Shown one piece after another: positions 5,973 to 10,423 of a DNA stretch of 10,423 bases. Within the stretch, counting starts at the first letter, position 1. Every line of letters starts with the position of its first letter. The notes below the pieces were generated by a model. That model saw only the letters and a program-made list of their open reading frames with translations. It did no database searches and was not told the origin of the DNA. Made by a program: the position numbers and the translations under genes. Location: positions 1 through 10,423 of the forward strand of contig CAZZBJ010000081.1 of NCBI GenBank assembly GCA_964652805.1. The letters are read 5' to 3'. Source of the DNA: Claveliimonas sp964652805. Lineage in GTDB: Bacteria > Bacillota > Clostridia > Lachnospirales > Lachnospiraceae.

Positions 5973-6848
5973 ATGTGGAAGAAGCCGCTTGCGCTGCTTG
6001 GCACGTCTGTCCTGGTGTGCGCCGGGGAGATGGCAAGAGAATTATCCACCTTCCGGGTGAGGCGCTACAGGGAAGAGGTACCGGGAATGGAGAGAGGGAG
6101 TAAGATCCGGATGGTCTTTCTCTCGGATCTTCACGGAAAGGAATACGGAAAGGATAACCGCAGGCTCCTGGAACAAGTGGAAAAAGAGGAGCCGGACTGC
6201 ATCCTGACGGGTGGAGACATGCTGACCCGGACGCAGCCGGAGACAGACCGGACGGCCGCCGCCCTCATGAGGCGGCTTGCGGCTGTAGCTCCCGTCTATG
6301 CCGCCAACGGAAATCATGAGCAGAAGATGAAGAAGAACAGAAGACAGTACGGGGATCGGTATGAAAGATACCGGGACGTTCTGATGGAGGCGGGCGTATG
6401 CCTGCTGGAAAACGAAACCTGCATGTTTCAGAAGGGGAGCTTCCAAGCCGCCCTCACAGGGCTGGAGATTCCCCTTTCCTGCTACAGTCATTTCGGAAGG
6501 GAGAAGCTGCAGGAGGGAGAGATAAAAAGGAGGATCGGTGAGGCGGACGGGGAGGAGTATCGCATCCTTATGGCCCACAACCCGGCCTGTATGGATGCCT
6601 ACTGGGACTGGGGCGCAGACCTTGTTCTGTCCGGACACCTTCACGGAGGCGTTGTTCGGCTGCCCCTTGTGGGTGGGGTCATCACGCCCCAGATGCAGCT
6701 CTTCCCCAGATATTCGGGAAATATGTACAAAAGAAGAGACGGGCGAAGCTGTGTGGTCAGCCGGGGGCTGGGGACCCACACAGTCAATATCCGTCTCTAC
6801 AATATGGCTGAGCTCGTCAGTCTTTCCTTCACAGGTAAACAGGCCTAA
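5973..6848 (+). CDS. Metallophosphoesterase, calcineurin-like (YkuE type), probably membrane-anchored
   Basis: Dinuclear-metal phosphoesterase of the calcineurin-like superfamily; the physiological substrate is unknown. The product is 291 residues. All metal-binding motifs are present in order: SDLHG (Asp52, His54), GGD (Asp82), GNHE (Asn114, His115), AHNP (His202) and SGHLHGG (His222, His224). The N-terminus WKKPLALLGTSVLVCAGEM is basic then hydrophobic, like a signal anchor though rather short, and suits a protein tethered to the membrane with its catalytic domain outside or at the surface. I start at ATG 5973 because GGGAGG (5959-5964) is 8 bases upstream; the frame stays open to 5793, but the extra 60 residues precede the promoter and show no protein character. 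Its stop overlaps the degV stop by 4 bases. YkuE-like enzymes have been linked to cell-wall or lipid metabolism; whether that holds here is inference. Confidence 0.9.
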   Translation: MWKKPLALLGTSVLVCAGEMARELSTFRVRRYREEVPGMERGSKIRMVFLSDLHGKEYGKDNRRLLEQVEKEEPDCILTGGDMLTRTQPETDRTAAALMRRLAAVAPVYAANGNHEQKMKKNRRQYGDRYERYRDVLMEAGVCLLENETCMFQKGSFQAALTGLEIPLSCYSHFGREKLQEGEIKRRIGEADGEEYRILMAHNPACMDAYWDWGADLVLSGHLHGGVVRLPLVGGVITPQMQLFPRYSGNMYKRRDGRSCVVSRGLGTHTVNIRLYNMAELVSLSFTGKQA

Positions 6849-6852
6849 GGCC
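6842..6852. repeat. Palindrome spanning two overlapping stop codons
   Basis: GGCCT and AGGCC flank a central A at 6847, so the ends of the convergent phosphoesterase (TAA 6846-6848) and degV (TAG, minus strand 6847-6845) genes lie in one 11-base palindrome. It is too short and lacks the T-run needed for a terminator. Confidence 0.5.
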
Positions 6853-7723
6853 GGTGCGTCCGGAACACTCCCACTCCAAGAGCCCCTGCCCCGGTGTGGC
6901 AGCCGATGCTCATGGTGAGGGGATAGTGAACGATCTCCATGTCCGGGAAACATTCCTGGTACTTTTCTTTCCAGGAGAGAAATTCCTCTTCGCTCATGTC
7001 CGTCTCGGCCATGCCAAGCTTCAGAACGCCCTCATCCCTCAAGTGGGAGAAGCGAGTGTCTATATCTTTTTTTATCGCCTTGCACATAGTCCGGAAGGCA
7101 GCCTTCATGCCCCGGACCTTGGCGAAGGCGTCCAGCTTGTCCCCCTGGATGGTGAGGACAGGCTTTAGGTTCAGCGCCGTGCCCACCGCGGCTGCGGCAG
7201 GCGTGATGCGGCCTCCTCTCACCAGGTATTTCAGGGTGTCCACTGCAATGTAGATGCTGGCGTCCAAAGCCTCCTTCTCCAGCTGTTCCTTTATCTGACT
7301 GCCCGATTTTCCCTCCTCGGCGAGGAAGTGAGCGTCCAGCACGGACTGGGTCTGGGTGACAGAGATACGGTGGTTGTCCACCACGTGGACGCGCCCTTCA
7401 AAGCTCCCCTCGCAGGACAGAGCCAGGGCGCTGGCGCAGGAGGTGGAAAGTCCGCTGGACATGGGGATGTACACGACCTCCCGATAATCCTGCAGGAGGG
7501 AGGACCACATATCCATCACATCTCCGGGGGAGGGGAGAGATGTGCTGGCAGCGGCGTCGGAGGCCAGCTGCCGGTAGAACGCATCGGCAGTAATGCTCTT
7601 TCCCTCGTAAAAGGTCTCACCATCGATCAGGACAGGCATGGGAATGATATGGATGTCGGGAAATGGCTCGAATCCAGGCATGATCCCGCAGTTGCTGTCC
7701 GTCATAATAGCAATGTCTGACAT
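6845..7723 (-). CDS. DegV family protein (fatty-acid-binding, FakB-like)
   Basis: DegV/FakB proteins bind a fatty acid and can present it to the kinase FakA, which makes acyl-phosphate for phospholipid synthesis. The product is 292 residues, normal size. Motifs include MTDSNCG (7-13), IIPMPVLIDGETFYEG, the ligand-site TSLPSPGD (61-68), SSGLSTS, VDTLKYLVRGGRI, and a C-terminal HTGAGALGVG. The frame is open to a further ATG at 7780, but ATG 7723 is preferred: AAGGAG on the minus strand lies just upstream, and MSDIAIMTDS is the usual family start. The gene diverges from a TetR regulator, and the two promoters overlap a perfect inverted repeat, which suggests regulation by that protein. It converges on the phosphoesterase gene with a 4-base overlap and no terminator between. 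No fakA is in the window, so the FakB role is inferred from family. Confidence 0.92.
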   Translation of the reverse strand: MSDIAIMTDSNCGIMPGFEPFPDIHIIPMPVLIDGETFYEGKSITADAFYRQLASDAAASTSLPSPGDVMDMWSSLLQDYREVVYIPMSSGLSTSCASALALSCEGSFEGRVHVVDNHRISVTQTQSVLDAHFLAEEGKSGSQIKEQLEKEALDASIYIAVDTLKYLVRGGRITPAAAAVGTALNLKPVLTIQGDKLDAFAKVRGMKAAFRTMCKAIKKDIDTRFSHLRDEGVLKLGMAETDMSEEEFLSWKEKYQECFPDMEIVHYPLTMSIGCHTGAGALGVGVFRTHRP

Positions 7724-7779
7724 AGTATTCTCCTTTACAGTTCCATGAAATGACTTAAAAACACAAAATATCTTACACA

Positions 7780-7808
7780 TTGACCGATATTTTAACAGAT
7801 GTTAAAAT
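7780..7808 (+). promoter_or_regulatory. Promoter of the TetR-type gene
   Basis: TTGACC (7780-7785) and TAAAAT (7803-7808), each one base off consensus, are spaced by 17 bases. Transcription should start near 7815, giving a leader of about 75 bases. The spacer and -10 box are covered by the inverted repeat at 7787-7810. Confidence 0.6.
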
Positions 7809-7810
7809 AT
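7787..7810. promoter_or_regulatory. Perfect inverted repeat, likely TetR operator
   Basis: ATATTTTAAC (7787-7796) and GTTAAAATAT (7801-7810) form a perfect 10+10 inverted repeat around the 4-base centre AGAT. It lies between divergent TetR and degV genes, covers the spacer and -10 of the rightward promoter, and touches the -10 and start region of the leftward one. Size and position fit a homodimeric TetR repressor site. Binding by the adjacent regulator is inference. Confidence 0.65.
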
Positions 7811-7837
7811 TATAGCAGAACGACAAATAAAACTCAA
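7809..7837 (-). promoter_or_regulatory. degV promoter
   Basis: On the minus strand TTGAGT (7837-7832) and a perfect TATAAT (7814-7809) are spaced by 17 bases. The start should be near 7802, inside the inverted repeat, with a leader of about 80 bases to the ATG at 7723. Confidence 0.65.
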
Positions 7838-7888
7838 TGACAGACCATTCGTTTTTGTCAGTTATCTATACAGATAGGGGGAAATGTA

Positions 7889-8473
7889 ATGGAAGACAGA
7901 CGTATTACAAAGACAAAGAAAAATCTGAAGAGCACTCTCATCTCCATGCTTCCGGAGCAGTCCTTTGAGCAGATCTCCATCACGGAGCTGTGCGCCAGGG
8001 CACAGATCAGCCGGATCACCTTCTATTCCCACTACAGCGACAAGTACGCCCTGGTGGACGAGATCTTTCAGGATATGGTGATTCTGGGCACGGAGGACTA
8101 TGAGAGAAAGCAGCGAAAGAACAACCCGGGACGGGATGAGGCGATCAGCTACTGCAACATTCTGGACGCCATCATGGAGCTGTACTACAGCCATTTTGAC
8201 TTCTTTCACTACACGGCGCCGGACAAAAATCCGTATCTCGCCTTCGCCTTCTACAGCATTGTCCTGGAGACGGTGGAGAAGTACACAAAGAGGATGGAGA
8301 GGAAAAGCCGGCTGCAGTACTCGCCGAAGAGGATCGCAGGGTTTCTCTGCTACGGGATCATCGGCTTCATCAACGCGGGACATGCAGAGCGGATCCCGGT
8401 GGAAAGGCAGCAAAAAGAGGCCAAGGAGCTCCTCATGGGCATCCTTCGGTCCCGGGTGCTCATACAGCTTTAG
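7889..8473 (+). CDS. TetR/AcrR family transcriptional regulator
   Basis: Homodimeric DNA-binding regulator, 194 residues, a normal TetR size. The N-terminal domain has the family's helix-turn-helix around residues 29-52 (ISITELCARAQISRITFYSH, then YSDKYALV), including the characteristic ITFYSHYSDK recognition and following region. The C-terminal half (about 75-194) is mostly helical and aromatic-rich (LYYSHFDFFHY), a variable ligand and dimer domain whose effector cannot be read. ATG 7889 follows AGGGGG (7876-7881) by 7 bases. It diverges from degV, and a perfect inverted repeat covers both promoters, so autoregulation and control of degV are likely. A fatty acid or acyl derivative would be a logical ligand, but that is a guess from the neighbour. 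No terminator follows, so transcripts may read into scpAB. Confidence 0.9.
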   Translation: MEDRRITKTKKNLKSTLISMLPEQSFEQISITELCARAQISRITFYSHYSDKYALVDEIFQDMVILGTEDYERKQRKNNPGRDEAISYCNILDAIMELYYSHFDFFHYTAPDKNPYLAFAFYSIVLETVEKYTKRMERKSRLQYSPKRIAGFLCYGIIGFINAGHAERIPVERQQKEAKELLMGILRSRVLIQL

Positions 8474-8481
8474 AAAAACTG

Positions 8482-8510
8482 TTGAGAAAAGTGCAAAGGT
8501 CAGATATAAT
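8482..8510 (+). promoter_or_regulatory. scpAB promoter
   Basis: TTGAGA (8482-8487) and a perfect TATAAT (8505-8510) are spaced by 17 bases, directly after the TetR stop. The transcript should start near 8517, about 30 bases before scpA. Confidence 0.75.
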
Positions 8511-8545
8511 AGTATGGTTAAGTCAGAATAGAGCGGAGGATGTCT

Positions 8546-9340
8546 GTGGGATTAGAGGTAAAGCTGCAGGTGTTCGAAGGCCCTCTGGACCTTCTTCTGC
8601 ACCTCATCGACAAAAATAAAATAGATATCTATGACATTCCTATCGTGGAGATCACAAATCAGTACATGGAATATATTCACGCCATGGAGAGGGAGGATCT
8701 GAACGTGATGAGCGAGTTCCTCCTTATGGCGGCCACACTGTTGGACATCAAGTGCCGGATGCTGCTGCCCAGGGAAGTGAACGAGGAGGGGGAGGAGGAA
8801 GACCCCCGGCAGGAGCTGGTGGAGCAGCTCCTCCAGTACAAGATGTACAAGTACATGTCCTACGAGCTTCGGGATCGGCAGGTGGAGGGCGAAAGATCCC
8901 TGTACCGGGAGCCGGACATACCGGAGGAGGTGCAGGACTACGAGGAGCCTGTGGATCTGGACAAGCTGCTGGACGGACTGACCTTGTCCAGGCTGAACAG
9001 CGTTTTCAGGGAGATGATGCGCAGGCAGACAGAGAAGATAGACCCCATCCGCAGCCGCTTTGGAAAGATCGAGAAGGAGGAGGTCTCCCTGCCGGAGAAA
9101 CTGGACTATGTGGAGGAGTACGCCGGGACTCACCTCACTTTCAGCTTCCGACAGCTCCTGTCAAGGCAGAGGTCCAGGGTACAGCTTGTGGTCACCTTCC
9201 TGGCTGTGCTGGAGCTGATGAAGACAGGCAAGATCAGGGCCCTGCAGGAGCAGCCCTTTGACGATATTCTCATCACCTCCATGATATGCGGCGGAGACCA
9301 GACACGGAAAGAAGAGCAAAGGGAAGAAGGGGAAACATAA
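8546..9340 (+). CDS. scpA: Segregation and condensation protein A (kleisin)
   Basis: Kleisin subunit of the bacterial SMC-ScpAB condensin, which bridges the SMC heads and organises chromosome segregation in the nucleoid. The product is about 264 residues. The N-terminal SMC-neck-binding domain opens with VKLQVFEGPLDLLLHLID, the clearest family signature, followed by the helix MSEFLLMAATLLDIKCRMLL. A charged linker (NEEGEEEDPRQE and beyond) leads to a C-terminal winged helix (SRVQLVVTFLAVLELMKTGK, then PFDDILI) that contacts the SMC head. The start is decided by the ribosome site: GGAGG (8535-8539) abuts ATG 8540 with no space but lies 6 bases before GTG 8546, so I prefer the GTG; using the ATG adds only two residues. 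It is the first gene of an operon with scpB. Confidence 0.93.
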   Translation: MGLEVKLQVFEGPLDLLLHLIDKNKIDIYDIPIVEITNQYMEYIHAMEREDLNVMSEFLLMAATLLDIKCRMLLPREVNEEGEEEDPRQELVEQLLQYKMYKYMSYELRDRQVEGERSLYREPDIPEEVQDYEEPVDLDKLLDGLTLSRLNSVFREMMRRQTEKIDPIRSRFGKIEKEEVSLPEKLDYVEEYAGTHLTFSFRQLLSRQRSRVQLVVTFLAVLELMKTGKIRALQEQPFDDILITSMICGGDQTRKEEQREEGET

Positions 9341-9341
9341 A

Positions 9342-9911
9342 GTGGAGATAAGCAGACTAGAGGGGATCATAGAGGCCATTCTTTTTACTATGGGGGACTC
9401 GGTGGAGCTCTCCAAGATCGCAGCGGCCATCGGCCACGATGAGGAGACGACACGCAAGGTGATCCACAACATGATGGACAAATACGAGACGGACGACAGG
9501 GGTATCCACATCATTGAGCTGGGGGACTCCTTTCAGATGTGCACAAAGCCCCAGATGTACGAGTATCTCATCAAGGTGGCCAGACAGCCCCGCCGGTACG
9601 TGCTCACGGATGTGCAGCTGGAGACTCTCTCTATCATCGCCTACCGCCAGCCTGTCACAAAGCTGGAGATAGAGAAGATCCGGGGCGTCAAGTCAGACCA
9701 TGCGGTGAACAAGCTGGTGGAGTACGACCTGGTGTGCGAGGTGGGGCGGCTGGATGCCCCGGGCAAGCCGATCCTGTTCGGGACAACGGAGGAGTTCCTG
9801 CGGCGCTTCAGCATCCATTCCCTGGACGAGCTGCCGGGCATCAACCCGGAGCAGATCGAGAATTTCAGGCATGAGGCCGAGGAGGAGGCCCAGCTGAAGT
9901 TGGATGTATAG
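9342..9911 (+). CDS. scpB: Segregation and condensation protein B
   Basis: Dimeric partner of ScpA in the SMC-ScpAB complex. The product is 189 residues, typical length. It consists of two winged-helix domains: the first spans about residues 1-80 (EGIIEAILFTMGDSVELSKI) and the second about 85-165, with the well-conserved VQLETLSIIAYRQPVTKLEI (91-110) and IRGVKSDHAVNKL. The C-terminal tail (EELPG-like segment DELPGINPEQ, then a charged end) is usual. It starts at GTG 9342, one base after the scpA stop, with AAGGGG (9327-9332) 9 bases upstream inside scpA, so the two are co-transcribed and probably translationally coupled. No other start fits better. Confidence 0.94.
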   Translation: MEISRLEGIIEAILFTMGDSVELSKIAAAIGHDEETTRKVIHNMMDKYETDDRGIHIIELGDSFQMCTKPQMYEYLIKVARQPRRYVLTDVQLETLSIIAYRQPVTKLEIEKIRGVKSDHAVNKLVEYDLVCEVGRLDAPGKPILFGTTEEFLRRFSIHSLDELPGINPEQIENFRHEAEEEAQLKLDV

Positions 9912-9942
9912 CGTGTTTTGACGCCAGACATATTTTTCGGTT

Positions 9943-10002
9943 GCGGGTTATACATATAAGTTAACTGCGCAGATGCTTCAGCCAGTTCCGCACCCGCTTT
10001 TT
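9943..10002 (+). terminator. Possible long-loop terminator after scpB
   Basis: GCGGGT (9943-9948) can pair with ACCCGC (9992-9997), directly followed by TTTTT (9998-10002). An inner AACTG (9963-9967) with CAGTT (9983-9987) pairing shortens the large loop. It is the only terminator-like element between scpB and leuA, but the stem is short for such a loop. Confidence 0.4.
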
Positions 10003-10059
10003 CGCAGAAAAGAATAAAATAAATCAACAAAAATGATTAAATTTGCCACTTTTCTTTTG

Positions 10060-10153
10060 TACATATGTATGTTAGGATAGACAAGTGTTAAAAAAGAACA
10101 ATAAAGTTGATAAATATTCAGCTTTTTGTATTGCTGAAAGGAAAAGATGAGAC
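10060..10153 (+). promoter_or_regulatory. leuA upstream region: weak promoter candidate and hairpin at the ribosome site
   Basis: The gap between scpB and leuA (9912-10153) holds no gene. A 10-base palindrome TACATATGTA lies at 10060-10069. The best promoter candidate is TAGACA (10078-10083) with TAAAGT (10102-10107), 18 bases apart. Downstream, TTCAGC (10117-10122) pairs with GCTGAA (10133-10138) around a 10-base loop; its right arm runs into the AAAGGA ribosome site (10137-10142). No T-box sequence is present. Confidence 0.35.
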
Positions 10154-10423
10154 ATGAAGAATTTTGAGAAGTATGAACGGCAGTATTTCATGCCGCCGGA
10201 GGTCACCTATGACTGGGTGAAGAAGGAATACATAGACCAGCCCCCCATCTGGTGCAGCGTGGACCTGCGGGACGGCAACCAGGCTCTGATCGAGCCCATG
10301 AGCCTGGATGAGAAGCTGGAGTTTTTTGAGCTGCTTGTGAAGGTGGGATTCAAGGAGATCGAGGTGGGATTTCCGGCCGCCTCTGAGACAGAGTACAATT
10401 TCATGCGGGCCCTGATCGAGAGA
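10154..10423 (+). CDS. leuA: 2-isopropylmalate synthase, N-terminal part (cut by window edge)
   Basis: First committed enzyme of leucine synthesis, which condenses acetyl-CoA with 2-ketoisovalerate. Only 90 codons are visible. The sequence WCSVDLRDGNQALIEPM (33-49) is the metal-binding and catalytic start of the TIM barrel (LRDGNQ at 38-43, Asp40 a likely metal ligand), and GFKEIEVGFPAAS (65-77) is the next conserved strand. The phrase DLRDGNQALIEPM and the roughly 30-residue lead-in fit the long, type 2 LeuA (about 550 residues) rather than the short type. ATG 10154 is preceded by AAAGGA (10137-10142) at 11 bases, slightly far; the ATG at 10147 is out of frame and meets a stop within a few codons. 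The frame is open to the edge. Confidence 0.92.
   Translation, partial: MKNFEKYERQYFMPPEVTYDWVKKEYIDQPPIWCSVDLRDGNQALIEPMSLDEKLEFFELLVKVGFKEIEVGFPAASETEYNFMRALIER

Noticed and set aside
6042..6953. A 303-codon minus-strand open frame antisense to the phosphoesterase
   Set aside because: It overlaps the intact phosphoesterase with all metal motifs, runs into the end of degV, and has no family resemblance.
7724..7780. An extended DegV N-terminus from ATG 7780
   Set aside because: The extra 19 residues are not family-like, and the strong ribosome site directly precedes ATG 7723.
9911..9936. GCGT/ACGC hairpin and TTTTT after scpB as a terminator
   Set aside because: The stem is only 4 base pairs and the T-run is about 8 bases away; the structure ending at 10002 is a better though still weak candidate.

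Overview
The window reads as an ordinary core-chromosome segment of a Gram-positive anaerobe of the class Clostridia, most likely the family Lachnospiraceae. This rests on strong AGGAGG-type ribosome binding sites, sigma-A-like promoters with 16-18 base spacers, a DUF4317 gene (a family I associate with Clostridia), a clostridial-style AlaRS with a four-cysteine insertion, and a leuA start of the long (type 2) form. No transposase, phage gene, CRISPR array, tRNA or rRNA was seen, and no gene looks foreign to its neighbours.

Layout from left to right: the last 23 codons of an unidentified gene (1-72) and its terminator; alaS (193-2829) behind a perfect-consensus promoter that overlaps that terminator; rpsU (2951-3127) with its own promoter and a strong terminator; maf on the minus strand (3209-3793); a free-standing YbaK/ProX-type prolyl-tRNA editing protein (3936-4478); a DUF4317 protein of unknown function on the minus strand (4536-5690); a membrane-anchored metallophosphoesterase (5973-6848); a DegV-family fatty-acid-binding protein on the minus strand (6845-7723), whose stop overlaps the phosphoesterase stop; a TetR-type regulator (7889-8473) diverging from degV; the scpA-scpB operon (8546-9911) for chromosome condensation; and the first 90 codons of leuA (10154 to the window end).

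Most genes look like single transcription units with their own promoters; scpAB is the only clear two-gene operon. Two functional links are visible. AlaRS, S21 and the ProX-like deacylase all serve translation, and two of them are proofreading enzymes for related mischarging errors. The TetR and DegV genes diverge from overlapping promoters that share a perfect 10+10 base inverted repeat, so the regulator probably controls both itself and degV, perhaps in response to a fatty-acid or acyl ligand.

I do not see an obviously new biological system here. The most useful leads are the TetR/DegV operator, the DUF4317 gene with its structured leader, the promoter nested in a terminator upstream of alaS, and the absence of T-box leaders ahead of alaS and leuA.
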